Counted from the first letter of the stretch, positions 8,402-17,071 are shown. The stretch: DNA of 64,000 bases from Carnobacterium_A sp049673005 (GCF_049673005.1 NZ_JBATXB010000088.1:8481-72480), one strand, 5' to 3'. Notes: a model not told the origin generated them from the sequence alone. Made by a program: numbers and translations.

Positions 8402-9073
8402 TTAAAACCCTTTTTTTTGACCTCGCCATGGCGGATTTTTACCTTCTTGAAACTCATCTATACCAGGTCCACCCAACCGCTTAAGTCTCCAAATCCCATA
8501 AATTAATGTTAAAACTAAAACTGTTACTGTTGCTGGAAAACCAAGTAAAATACTTGCCCATCCTAACTCTGTTAGATTCCCTCTATTGTATAAAAGTATT
8601 TGAAGAACCATTCTTGCTAAAAATAAGAGTGCCCAAACCACTGTTACTTCTCTATAAGCTGGTTTTACATCTTTTCTCAAAAACCATTCAAAATTCCAAC
8701 CTCGTGATAAATGACTTAAAATCGCTGCGAGCGGTTTCCCAATAAGAACGCTTATAGTAGAGACTAAAAATAAGGCCCCACTTCCTATTATTTTAGGCAA
8801 AAAATAATTTGCTGCATTATCTGCAATCAATGCAAAACCAGAAGCAAGAGCTACTCCAGCAATCCCTGCCACAGCATATAAAAAACTCTCTTTCTTTAAA
8901 ATTCTAACGACGGCTAAAATACTAGCAAGAGATAAAGCTAATATAACTCCTTCTTTAAGTCCAAATAGATTATTTCCTATTACATATACAATTGGTGGAA
9001 TAATGGCATCAATTGTCTTTCCCGATAAAAAGTGCCTTAATTCATCCCCGATATCCTTAAATAGTTTTTTCAT
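8402..9073 (-). CDS. DUF3159-like six-helix membrane protein
   Basis: A 223-residue protein with about six hydrophobic segments. A short amphipathic start (MKKLFKDIGDELRHFLSGK) precedes the first helix (IIPPIVYVIGNNLFGL), and the C-terminal tail is polar (KNPPWRGQKKGF). The layout and a central SRGWNFEWFLRKDVKPAYRE segment resemble DUF3159 proteins, whose function is unknown. The family call is from memory of the pattern and is moderately sure. The ATG at 9073 follows AAAGGAG. No partner gene is evident. Confidence 0.6.
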   Translation of the reverse strand: MKKLFKDIGDELRHFLSGKTIDAIIPPIVYVIGNNLFGLKEGVILALSLASILAVVRILKKESFLYAVAGIAGVALASGFALIADNAANYFLPKIIGSGALFLVSTISVLIGKPLAAILSHLSRGWNFEWFLRKDVKPAYREVTVVWALLFLARMVLQILLYNRGNLTELGWASILLGFPATVTVLVLTLIYGIWRLKRLGGPGIDEFQEGKNPPWRGQKKGF

Positions 9074-9200
9074 TTTTTCTCCTTTAAACCTTTACTAAAT
9101 TATAGCACATGTCTTATAAATTGAGAGCTTTAAGTATAGGACACCTTCCCATCACTACCCATTCAAAAGGCTCTTTTTTATATTAAGCTATAAAAAATCA

Positions 9201-9234
9201 AAAAAAGTCGTACAAATTAATGCATGACTTTTTT
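9201..9234 (-). terminator. Terminator of the tRNA gene
   Basis: AAAAAAGTC and GACTTTTTT arms close a loop containing TACAAATTAATGCAT, 12 bp past the tRNA 3' end. It is nearly the same sequence as the hairpin at 9396-9443. Confidence 0.85.
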
Positions 9235-9245
9235 CGATCATATGA

Positions 9246-9318
9246 TGGTCCCAACTGGGCTCGAACCAGCGACCCCTACCTTGTCGAGGTAGTGCTCTCC
9301 CAACTGAGCTATGGAACC
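9246..9318 (-). tRNA. tRNA-Val (anticodon GAC), with C33 in place of U33
   Basis: The 73-nt cloverleaf has acceptor arms GGTTCCA and TGGGACC with one G-T pair, D stem GCTC/GAGC, anticodon stem CTACC/GGTAG and T arm GCTGG-TTCGAGC-CCAGT. The discriminator is A and CCA is not encoded. The seven-base anticodon loop TCGACAA puts GAC at 34-36, reading GUC/GUU valine codons. Position 33, almost always U, is C here. The gene has its own promoter and terminator. Because tRNA-Val(UAC) can usually read all valine codons, this isoacceptor may be dispensable. Confidence 0.85.
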
Positions 9319-9344
9319 TTTAGCTTATTAAATTCTTCTTTACG

Positions 9345-9373
9345 ATTATATCCTACTCTCCCTATTAAAGCAA
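9345..9373 (-). promoter_or_regulatory. Promoter of tRNA-Val
   Basis: On the minus strand TTGCTT (9368-9373) and a consensus TATAAT (9345-9350) are 17 bp apart, about 27 bp before the mature 5' end. Confidence 0.75.
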
Positions 9374-9395
9374 AGTACTTTTTTATCGTTTTCCA

Positions 9396-9443
9396 GCAAC
9401 AAAAAAAGCCGTACAAACTTAATGCATGGCTTTTTTTTGTTGC
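9396..9443 (-). terminator. Terminator of mnmG
   Basis: GCAACAAAAAAAGCC pairs with GGCTTTTTTTTGTTGC around a loop containing TACAAACTTAATGCAT. It lies 14 bp past the mnmG stop and upstream of the tRNA promoter. Symmetric A and T tracts could allow use on both strands. Confidence 0.85.
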
Positions 9444-9456
9444 TATTAAATAGTTC

Positions 9457-11346
9457 TTACACTTTTACAATTCTGCCTTGCTCTATATAAACCATTAAGA
9501 CAGAAATATCTGCTGGATTAACACCACTGATACGACTTGCTTGAGCAATTGTTTCAGGTTGAATAAGCGTCAATCTTTGCTTAGCTTCTGTTGCAATTCC
9601 ATTAATAACAGAATAGTCGATACTTTCAGGAATTCGCTTGTTTTCCATTCTTTTTAACTTATCTACTTTTTGAATAGCCTTTTTGATATAGCCTTCATAT
9701 TTAACTTGAATCTCAATTTGCTCTTCTACTTCTCTTGGTAGAGTGACATCTAACGGAGCAAACTTAAGAATGTCCCAGTAAGAAATTTCTGGTCGACGCA
9801 AGAAATCAAGGGCTAAAATACCATCTTTTAATGGCGCGATAGTTTTCTCAGCTAAAAACTCTTGAATTTCTACTGTTGGTTTCAATCGAATATGACTTAA
9901 ACGGTTCATTTCTTGTTCGACATACTCTCTTTTCAAAAGTAACGCTTCGTATCGTTCTTTTGAAGCCAGCCCAAGATGGTAGCCTATTTCTGTCAAGCGT
10001 AAATCAGCATTATCATGACGCAATAACAATCTATACTCTGCTCTTGATGTTAATAATCTATAAGGTTCGTTTGTGCCTTTTGTTACCAAATCATCAATCA
10101 TCACGCCTATATATCCTTCGCTGCGTTTCATCACGAACGGTTCTTTGCCTTGTGTCTTAAGAACAGCATTGATTCCTGCCATAATTCCTTGACCAGCAGC
10201 CTCTTCATAACCCGATGTCCCGTTCATTTGACCAGCTGTAAACAGATTTTCAACGGCTTTTGTTTCTAGTGACGGACGTAATTGATGTGGTACAACGACG
10301 TCGTATTCAATGGCATAACCACTACGCATCATTTCCGCATTTTCTAATCCCTCAATCGTATGCAAGATATCTTCTTGAACATCTTCAGGAAGTGAAGTAG
10401 ACAGACCTTGTACGTAAACTTCCTCCGTATGACGACCTTCTGGCTCTAGGAATAATTGATGTCTTGGTTTATCACTGAAACGAACTACTTTATCTTCAAT
10501 TGATGGACAATAACGAGCTCCTACTCCTTCAACAATACCTGTAAACATCGGTGCACGATGCAAGTTTTCTTGAATAATCTGATGTGTTTTATCATTAGTG
10601 TATGTTAACCAACAAGATAACTGATCTTTTAGATAGGAACTGCTAGGTGTTTCATAACTGAAATGATTTGCTTTTATGTCTCCTGGTTGCTCTGCAGTCA
10701 CCTCATAATTAATAGTTGAAGCCTTAACTCTCGGAGGTGTCCCTGTTTTAAATCTATTCAGTTCAAAACCGTGTTCGATTAAGTTTTCTGAAAGTTTAAT
10801 TGACGGTTGAGAATTATTTGGACCTGAAGAATATTTTAATTCTCCAATGATAATTTGCCCCCTTGAAGATGTTCCTGCTGTTAGAATGACAGCCTTCGAA
10901 CGATAAATCGCACCTGTATTCGTAATAATTCCTTTACAAATGCCGTCTTCTATAATTAATTCCTCTGCAATACCTTGTTTTAAAACAAGGTTTTCGGTTG
11001 TTTCAATTGTCCGCTTCATTTCATTGGCATACATAAACTTATCTGCTTGCGCTCTTAGAGCTCTTACCGCTGGACCTTTTCCAGTATTTAACATTCTCAT
11101 CTGAATATAGGTCTTGTCTATATTATGTCCCATTTCTCCACCTAATGCGTCTATCTCTCTAACAACAACCCCTTTAGCTGGACCACCTAATGATGGGTTA
11201 CAAGGCATAAATGCGATCATATCTAAGTTTAGAGTGATTAATAACGTTTTACTTCCCATTCTTGCAGAAGCTAAAGCCGCTTCAGAACCTGCATGTCCTG
11301 CTCCAACTACTATAATATCAAAATTACCTGCTTCGTAATGTTGCAT
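9457..11346 (-). CDS. mnmG: tRNA uridine-34 5-carboxymethylaminomethyl synthase, FAD subunit MnmG
   Basis: With MnmE it makes cmnm5U34 in tRNAs reading two-codon boxes. The FAD-binding motif is VGAGHAGSEAALASARMG at the N-terminus, followed by MPCNPSLGGPAKG and AGTSSRGQIIIGE. A conserved central loop GTPPRVKASTI and the C-terminal helical MnmE/tRNA-binding domain follow. The ATG at 11346 after AAGGA is preferred to the adjacent TTG at 11349, giving 629 residues. It is 41 bp downstream of mnmE and surely co-transcribed. Confidence 0.97.
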   Translation of the reverse strand: MQHYEAGNFDIIVVGAGHAGSEAALASARMGSKTLLITLNLDMIAFMPCNPSLGGPAKGVVVREIDALGGEMGHNIDKTYIQMRMLNTGKGPAVRALRAQADKFMYANEMKRTIETTENLVLKQGIAEELIIEDGICKGIITNTGAIYRSKAVILTAGTSSRGQIIIGELKYSSGPNNSQPSIKLSENLIEHGFELNRFKTGTPPRVKASTINYEVTAEQPGDIKANHFSYETPSSSYLKDQLSCWLTYTNDKTHQIIQENLHRAPMFTGIVEGVGARYCPSIEDKVVRFSDKPRHQLFLEPEGRHTEEVYVQGLSTSLPEDVQEDILHTIEGLENAEMMRSGYAIEYDVVVPHQLRPSLETKAVENLFTAGQMNGTSGYEEAAGQGIMAGINAVLKTQGKEPFVMKRSEGYIGVMIDDLVTKGTNEPYRLLTSRAEYRLLLRHDNADLRLTEIGYHLGLASKERYEALLLKREYVEQEMNRLSHIRLKPTVEIQEFLAEKTIAPLKDGILALDFLRRPEISYWDILKFAPLDVTLPREVEEQIEIQVKYEGYIKKAIQKVDKLKRMENKRIPESIDYSVINGIATEAKQRLTLIQPETIAQASRISGVNPADISVLMVYIEQGRIVKV

Positions 11347-11387
11347 CAAATCATTCCTTCCATTTCATATTCACTTCGCTATTATTA

Positions 11388-12776
11388 TTATTTCCCTAAA
11401 CAAAATTGGCTAAATAATTGAGTCAAGAGCTCGTCTTGCACACTATCGCCAGTAATTTCGCCAAGTAATTCCCATGAGCGAGTCATATCTATCTGAACTA
11501 AGTCCACGGGCATTCCTGATTCGATCCCTGTAATCACATCATCTAAAGCAGATTCTGCATCATTTAGCAATGCAATATGACGTACGTTAGAAACATATGT
11601 GGCATCTTTTTCTCCTGTTTGTCCTGCAAAGAATAAATAAGCGATTTTTTCTTCTAATTTATCAATACCTGATTTAGTTAGAATAGATGTCTTCACAATA
11701 GAATCAGGATCAACAAGTTCTTCTAACTTTGTTAAGTCTAACTTATTTGGCAAATCCATTTTATTTAAAATTACAATCCGATGATTTTGATCTGTAGCTT
11801 TTATTAATAGTCTATCTTCTTCAGTTAATTTTTCATTTTGATTAAAAACAAGTAAAACTAAATCTGAATTCGCCAAAGCTTGACGGCTTTTTTCTACGCC
11901 AATTCTTTCTACAATATCTTCTGTTTCGCGTATTCCAGCGGTATCAACTAACTTTAAAGGAACTCCTCTAACATTTACGTATTCCTCAATAATATCTCGG
12001 GTTGTTCCAGCAACTTCAGTTACAATTGCTTTTTCTTCCTGTAACAAGAAATTCAGTAAGCTAGACTTCCCAACATTAGGTCGTCCTATAATCGCTGTAG
12101 CTAATCCTTCTCTTAATATTTTCCCTTGACTAGCTGTTTGTAGTAGTTGTTGAATTTGAGCTTTTACTAGCTTTGCTTTCTCTACTAATAATTGCGACGT
12201 TAACGTTTCTACATCATCGTATTCAGGATAATCAATATTAACTTCTACCTGAGCAAGAGTATCCAAGATATCTGATCGTAGATTTCTTATTAATGTTGAT
12301 AAGTTACCGTCTAATTGTTGTAAGGCCACATGCATGGCTCTATCTGTTTTAGCTCTTATTAAATCCATCACTGCTTCTGCTTGTGATAAATCAATGCGGC
12401 CATTTAAAAAAGCTCTCTTAGTAAACTCTCCTGGCTCAGCTAAACGAGCACCAAATTGAAGAACAACCTGTAAAACTTGATTAACTGATGTAATACCTCC
12501 GTGACAATTAATCTCAACCACATCTTCACGCGTAAAGGTTTTAGGAGCTCGCATCACTGAAACCATTACTTCATCAACTGTCTTACCTGTCTTCGGGTTT
12601 TCAATATGTCCATAATGAAGCGTATGACTTTTTTGATTGATTAGTTTTTTTGTACCTGACCTATAAACACGATCAGCAATCTCTAATGCCTCATCTCCAC
12701 TTAAACGAACAATCCCTATTGCACCTTCTCCTGGTGGTGTTGAAATAGCTGCTATTGTTTCAAATTCTAATGACAA
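11388..12776 (-). CDS. mnmE: tRNA modification GTPase MnmE (TrmE)
   Basis: Partner of MnmG in wobble-uridine modification. The N-terminal formyl-THF-binding domain (AAISTPPGEGAIGIVRLSG) is followed by a helical domain with an inserted G domain near residues 225-385: GRPNVGKSSLLNFL, EVAGTTRD, DTAGIRE and NKMD. The C-terminus is the catalytic CLGK. It uses a TTG start at 12776 with AAAGGAG 9 bases upstream and a second purine-rich GAAGGAG immediately before it. Length 462. Its transcript begins about 150 nt upstream with a structured leader. Confidence 0.97.
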   Translation of the reverse strand: MSLEFETIAAISTPPGEGAIGIVRLSGDEALEIADRVYRSGTKKLINQKSHTLHYGHIENPKTGKTVDEVMVSVMRAPKTFTREDVVEINCHGGITSVNQVLQVVLQFGARLAEPGEFTKRAFLNGRIDLSQAEAVMDLIRAKTDRAMHVALQQLDGNLSTLIRNLRSDILDTLAQVEVNIDYPEYDDVETLTSQLLVEKAKLVKAQIQQLLQTASQGKILREGLATAIIGRPNVGKSSLLNFLLQEEKAIVTEVAGTTRDIIEEYVNVRGVPLKLVDTAGIRETEDIVERIGVEKSRQALANSDLVLLVFNQNEKLTEEDRLLIKATDQNHRIVILNKMDLPNKLDLTKLEELVDPDSIVKTSILTKSGIDKLEEKIAYLFFAGQTGEKDATYVSNVRHIALLNDAESALDDVITGIESGMPVDLVQIDMTRSWELLGEITGDSVQDELLTQLFSQFCLGK

Positions 12777-12796
12777 ACTCCTTCACTCCTTTTTAA

Positions 12797-12853
12797 TTTT
12801 TCGCGCGAAAAAAGCGCCCACTCCACCCATTTGCTACTATCAAATGGAATGGA
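12797..12853 (-). promoter_or_regulatory. Structured leader of mnmE: hairpin plus palindrome
   Basis: On the minus strand a hairpin (12822-12853) with stem TCCAT-CCATTTG / CAAATGG-GTGGA and a 7-base loop is followed after a short gap by GCGC and a T run. A perfect 16-bp palindrome TTTTTCGCGCGAAAAA (12797-12812) then lies just before the ribosome site. It could be a transcription attenuator or a protein site. No known riboswitch class is recognised. Confidence 0.5.
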
Positions 12854-12933
12854 TAAAGCACTTTGACTACTTTTATCATTCAGATAAATTTATATTCGTT
12901 TATGATTCACTTAATTGTTGCTGTTCCGTTTAG

Positions 12934-12962
12934 ACTATACAAGTTCTCTAACTATTTGTCAA
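12934..12962 (-). promoter_or_regulatory. Promoter of mnmE-mnmG
   Basis: A consensus TTGACA -35 (12957-12962) and TATAGT -10 (12934-12939) on the minus strand are 17 bp apart. This gives the mnmE-mnmG pair a dedicated strong promoter, consistent with its separation from jag. Confidence 0.8.
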
Positions 12963-13475
12963 CAATACAATACTATTTTTTTTTGTGTATGTTTCTACTA
13001 TATATATATATATGTATGCACCGTCTAATTAAAATTAATTCAATCCATGCTAATAGCTCTAAATTTTTTATAATTATTCTATTTTTCTTTTTTAACCGTT
13101 TTATTATATTACAGTCTCTTTATCCTTTTTTAATAAAAAACCAAAATATACATTGTTTTTGTTCACTTTCTTGCTTTTTTTACTTCTTTCGAATAGTAAA
13201 AAAACTAGATTTGAACTTTTTTACAAAATAAAACTCGTTGTTCATTACGAATAATTCGCTAATGTGTCTAAAAAATTACAAAGAAAGCTCTTTCTTACAA
13301 AAAAGTTGATTTTCTATGCTTTTTCTTAATTTTATAGCTAAATAATACAAACATGATAAGAAGATATAACGATTAGGCTTTTCTCTTTATTTTAGATTTA
13401 TTCATGGTAGGATAGCACATGTTGAAGGAATAACCCCTTCGTTATAAGTAATAGCACAAAATAAAAGCTGAAATG
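12963..13475. other. AT-rich gene-free stretch upstream of the LysM-3D gene
   Basis: About 510 bp with long T and A tracts and a TATATATATATATA run near 13000. An open frame at 12863-13231 is composed almost wholly of Phe, Ile, Leu, Tyr and Asn from AT-rich DNA, has no ribosome site and overlaps the mnmE promoter, so I do not call it. No RNA gene is recognised. Confidence 0.5.
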
Positions 13476-13508
13476 TCGCTCTTAAAACTACGGTCAATCG
13501 CTCTTAAA
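13476..13508 (+). repeat. Direct repeat in the LysM-3D gene leader
   Basis: TCGCTCTTAAA occurs at 13476-13486 and again at 13498-13508, exactly 22 bp apart, which is about two helical turns. It lies 55-87 bp before the start codon. It could be tandem binding sites for a response regulator or part of an RNA structure. Confidence 0.45.
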
Positions 13509-13562
13509 GGATGCAACCAAACTACTATCAATATGGAAAACAAAAAAGGAGATTAAAATTAT

Positions 13563-14345
13563 ATGTTTAACTTAAAATCAAAATTATTTATCGCAAGTGC
13601 AACTTTAGCTCTAACTGGTGTCATAGCTGTTTCAAACCCAACAGAAGCATCTGCTGCAGAATACAATGCTTCTACATGGGAAGCTCGCTCAGTTTCTGAA
13701 ATCAAAGATGGGATTAAAAAGAATGAAGACGGAAGTTCTGAATACACCATTCAATGGGGAGATACCCTTTCTTCAGTTGCAGCTGCAACGGAAACTTCTC
13801 TTGATTCTTTAGTAAACGTAAATGATATAAATAATGCTAACATTATCTTTACAGGAAACACTATCTCATTATCTGCTGACCACTCAACTGTGACAGTCGA
13901 AAAAGAAGATAAAAAAGTTAGTTACGATGTAAGCCCAGCAACCGAAGTTGTAGAAACAGAAGCTCCAAAAGAAGAAGTACCTGTTCAAAATGAAGCTCCA
14001 GTAGAAGAACCTGTAGCAACTGTAGAAACTCCAGCTGCTGAGCCAGCTCAACAAGCGACTGGACAAACAGTGACTGTTCAAGCAACAGCTTACTCAACTA
14101 ACCAACCTGAATTAAGTGATACGACTGCAACTGGGATTAATTTAAATTCAAACCCTAACGTTATTGCCGTTGATCCAAACTTTATTCCTCTAGGTTCAAC
14201 TGTTACTATCCCGGGATATGGAACATTTATTGCTGGAGATACAGGTAGCGCAATCAAAGGAAATCGTATTGATATCCACATGACTGATCTTAACCGTGCT
14301 GTTAACTTTGGTAGACAGACAATGAATATCCAAGTTTCTAAATAA
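13563..14345 (+). CDS. Secreted LysM and 3D-domain cell-wall protein
   Basis: A 260-residue secreted protein, probably a wall hydrolase of the YocH type. A signal peptide (about 1-31, FIASATLALTGVIAV, with a likely cut after EASA) precedes one LysM domain (about 59-103, YTIQWGDTLSSVA). A Pro/Glu/Ala/Val-rich linker (about 120-170) follows. The C-terminal 3D domain carries the three Asp-containing motifs: TATGINL, AVDPNFIPLG and AGDTGSAIKG-RIDIHM. The ATG at 13563 follows AAAGGAG. YocH is in the WalR regulon of B. subtilis, but I see no clear WalR box here. Confidence 0.9.
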   Translation: MFNLKSKLFIASATLALTGVIAVSNPTEASAAEYNASTWEARSVSEIKDGIKKNEDGSSEYTIQWGDTLSSVAAATETSLDSLVNVNDINNANIIFTGNTISLSADHSTVTVEKEDKKVSYDVSPATEVVETEAPKEEVPVQNEAPVEEPVATVETPAAEPAQQATGQTVTVQATAYSTNQPELSDTTATGINLNSNPNVIAVDPNFIPLGSTVTIPGYGTFIAGDTGSAIKGNRIDIHMTDLNRAVNFGRQTMNIQVSK

Positions 14346-14400
14346 TTTTTGTACTTCTATCAATACAAGTACAAAATTTAATAGAAAACAAATTATGTAA

Positions 14401-14451
14401 AAAACTCGTGAACTAATAAAGCCTCTGCTTTTTATGTTCATGAGTTTTTTT
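14401..14451 (+). terminator. Terminator of the LysM-3D gene
   Basis: AAAACTCGTGAAC and GTTCATGAGTTTT pair with one G-T, followed by a long T run. A separate inverted repeat TTTTGTACTT...AAGTACAAAA (about 14346-14376) directly after the stop lacks a T run. Confidence 0.85.
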
Positions 14452-14592
14452 GTTTTTTAGACTGTTCGTTCTTTGTTTTAGTCACTCATTATAAATAATC
14501 ATTCGTTAAGATAAATTGTATTGCTTTGATTCTTTTCGCTGCTAAATATGCTAAACTATAGATGGAAAATAAGAAATGAGAGGTCTTTTACA

Positions 14593-15354
14593 GTGAATAA
14601 ATTTAACGAGATATCTTTGGAAATCCAAGGCGCTATCATTAATCAGAGCTATTTACCCGGTGATCTTTTACCAAGTGAAAATGAACTCGCAAAAAAATAT
14701 AAGGTTTCTCGTGAAACTATCCGAAAAGCATTATCTTTGTTATTAGAAAACGGGTATATTCAAAAACAACAGGGCAAAGGTTCTATCGTTTTGGATATGA
14801 AACGCTTTGATTTTCCAATATCTGGATTAACTAGTTACAAAGAGTTGCAAACTGCTCAGCACATAAACAGTCAAACCGTTGTTTCTTCAAACATAAAAAT
14901 GACTCTGCCTAATTCTTTGGCAGAACGTTTAAGAATATCCGATAGTACACAAGTTATCTATATAGAAAGACAGCGTAAAGTTGACGGTGAAGTTGTTATT
15001 TTAGACAAAGATTTTCTCTTAACTACTGTCATTCCTGATATACCTAACGAAGCCGCAGAAGATTCTTTATATGACTACATCGAAAACACCTTAGGCTTAG
15101 TTATAAGCTACGCACAAAAAGAAATTATCGTAGAATTAGCTACATCTGAAGATCATCGATTAATGGATCTACATGGTGACACTCATGTTGTAGTTGTTAG
15201 GAGTGATGTTTATTTGGAAGACACAACACTATTCCAATACACGGAATCAAGACATCGTTTAGACCGGTTTCGTTTTGTAGACTTTGCTCGTCGTAAAAAT
15301 CCAAGTGAGCTAAAAAAAGAATCAACTAAATCAATAAAAGACAGCCATCTCTAG
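14593..15354 (+). CDS. treR: Trehalose operon repressor TreR, GntR family
   Basis: A 253-residue regulator with an N-terminal GntR winged helix (about 5-70: PGDLLPSENELAKKYKVSRE, then TIRKALSLLLENGYIQKQQG) and a C-terminal UTRA ligand domain (about 90-235) that senses trehalose-6-phosphate in known TreR. The frame is open from 14548, but GTG at 14593 follows GAGAGG by 9 bases and gives VNKFNEISLEIQGAI, the usual start. It converges with treC and its last codons lie inside the shared terminator. A matching operator is at 18642-18659 in front of treB. Confidence 0.9.
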   Translation: MNKFNEISLEIQGAIINQSYLPGDLLPSENELAKKYKVSRETIRKALSLLLENGYIQKQQGKGSIVLDMKRFDFPISGLTSYKELQTAQHINSQTVVSSNIKMTLPNSLAERLRISDSTQVIYIERQRKVDGEVVILDKDFLLTTVIPDIPNEAAEDSLYDYIENTLGLVISYAQKEIIVELATSEDHRLMDLHGDTHVVVVRSDVYLEDTTLFQYTESRHRLDRFRFVDFARRKNPSELKKESTKSIKDSHL

Positions 15355-15379
15355 GATGCTGTCTTTTATTGATTTAGTT
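15324..15379. terminator. Bidirectional terminator between treR and treC
   Basis: Two perfectly complementary 22-base arms (15324-15345 and 15358-15379) extend inward through CATC/GATG with one bulge. The left arm lies inside the treR coding sequence, encoding its last residues. A and T tracts within the arms suit both directions. Confidence 0.85.
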
Positions 15380-15386
15380 AAATTTG

Positions 15387-17048
15387 TTATTCTTTACTAT
15401 CAAAATAAAAAGCTACCGTCTCATAGGGTTCCATTACAAATGGTGAGATTAATGTTTTATTTTTTTTATTTCCTATTAGATAACTATTTTGTCGATTCAA
15501 GAATTCTTTAGGAATCTCAACGCTAACTGGCTCATCATAAAAATGATTTAAAACTAATAATTGTTGCCCGTTGTATTCTCTAACATAAGCATAAACACTT
15601 GAATGTTCTAATAAGATACCACGATAATTTCCTTCCGAAATAACTTTCATTTCCTTACGTAATTGAATTAACTTTTTATAATACGACAGAATTTCACCTG
15701 TTGCTTGTTCTTTTTCTACATTGATCTGTAAATAATTATCTGCTACTTTTAACCATGGTTCACCGGTTGTAAAACCAGCATTGGGTTCATCTGACCATTG
15801 CATGGGCGTTCGACTATTGTCTCTAGACTTCTCTTTGATAATAGCCATCGTCTCTTTTAGCGAAAACCCATTCCCAATTAATTCAGCATAAGCATTGTGT
15901 GTTTCAACATCAACATAATCATCTAAATCTGAAAACCCAGGATTTGTCATCCCTATTTCCTCTCCTTGATAGATATAAGGCGTCCCTCTCAACAGGTGCA
16001 TCGTTTGAGCCTGTAGTGTTGCTGACGCATAAAAATGGCGTTCAGGATCCCCAAAACGACTAATCGCACGAGGTTGATCATGGTTATTCCAAAACAATGC
16101 ATTCCATCCGTTTTTTTCTGTCATACCTGTTTGCCAATCGTTTAATAATTGCTTTAACTCCATAAAGTCAAAAGGCATTAAACTCCATTTTTCGCTATCT
16201 AAATAATCTACTTTTAAATGGTGAAAACTGAATAGCATAGATAATTCTTCATTTTTAGGGTTTGAATAAGCTGCTCCATTTTCTATAGTAGTAGAAGACA
16301 TCTCACCAACTGTCATTATATTTTCTTTTCTACCAAACGTTTCTTTATTTAACTCGTGAATATAGTCATGTGCTATTGGTTTATCTGTATAAAGAGATTT
16401 ACCTACACCATCTATCGCATCAATTAATACTTCATCTTTTCCGATAACATTGATGACATCAAATCTAAAACCCGTTACCCCTTTATTTAGCCAAAAGTTA
16501 ACAACTTTAAACATTTCTTTCCTAACTTCAGGATTACGCCAATTTAAATCTGCTTGCGAAACATCATATAGATGTAAATACTCTTTTCCAGTACTTCCAA
16601 ATGGTTCCCAAGCTGGTCCACCAAATTTAGATACCCAATTAGTAGGATGACTACCATCTGATTTAGGTTCACGTAAGATGTAGTAATCTTGATACTTTTT
16701 TTCTCCTGCTAGTGCTTTTTGAAACCATTCATGATCAATAGAAGTATGATTTAAAACCATATCTAGCATAATTTCCATTTGATTTTTTTTTGCTTCTTCT
16801 ACGAGTATTTCGAAGTCTTCCATCGTTCCAAATAAAGGATCAATCTCAGTATAATTGGAAATATCGTAGCCATTATCTTTTTGAGGTGATGAAAAAAATG
16901 GATTAATCCAAAGCATATCCACTCCTAAGCTAGCTAGGTAAGGAATTTTCTCAATAATCCCTTTTAAGTCCCCAATTCCATCTCCATTCGAGTCTTTAAA
17001 AGATTTTGGGTAGATTTGATAGACGACTTTTTCATGAAACGCAGTCAA
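15387..17048 (-). CDS. treC: Alpha,alpha-phosphotrehalase TreC (GH13)
   Basis: Hydrolyses trehalose-6-phosphate to glucose and glucose-6-phosphate after PTS import. The GH13 barrel starts with VVYQIYPKSFKDSNGDGIGDL. Catalytic elements are GFRFDVINV (nucleophile Asp), VGEMSS (acid/base Glu) and WNNHDQPRA (third Asp). A C-terminal beta domain ends the protein. The length of 553 residues is standard. It lies 23 bp after treB and is expected to share the treB promoter, so TreR and CcpA control it too. Confidence 0.95.
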   Translation of the reverse strand: MTAFHEKVVYQIYPKSFKDSNGDGIGDLKGIIEKIPYLASLGVDMLWINPFFSSPQKDNGYDISNYTEIDPLFGTMEDFEILVEEAKKNQMEIMLDMVLNHTSIDHEWFQKALAGEKKYQDYYILREPKSDGSHPTNWVSKFGGPAWEPFGSTGKEYLHLYDVSQADLNWRNPEVRKEMFKVVNFWLNKGVTGFRFDVINVIGKDEVLIDAIDGVGKSLYTDKPIAHDYIHELNKETFGRKENIMTVGEMSSTTIENGAAYSNPKNEELSMLFSFHHLKVDYLDSEKWSLMPFDFMELKQLLNDWQTGMTEKNGWNALFWNNHDQPRAISRFGDPERHFYASATLQAQTMHLLRGTPYIYQGEEIGMTNPGFSDLDDYVDVETHNAYAELIGNGFSLKETMAIIKEKSRDNSRTPMQWSDEPNAGFTTGEPWLKVADNYLQINVEKEQATGEILSYYKKLIQLRKEMKVISEGNYRGILLEHSSVYAYVREYNGQQLLVLNHFYDEPVSVEIPKEFLNRQNSYLIGNKKNKTLISPFVMEPYETVAFYFDSKE

Positions 17049-17071
17049 TTTTATTCCTACTTTCTACTAAT

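Noticed and set aside
12863..13231. 122-codon open frame upstream of the LysM-3D gene
   Set aside because: It has no ribosome site, is almost entirely AT-rich codons (Phe, Ile, Leu, Tyr, Asn), and overlaps the mnmE promoter on the other strand.
13390..13562. Possible ydaO-type c-di-AMP riboswitch before the LysM-3D gene
   Set aside because: Wall-protein genes can carry this riboswitch, but the conserved sequence blocks of the class are not present; only a direct repeat is seen.
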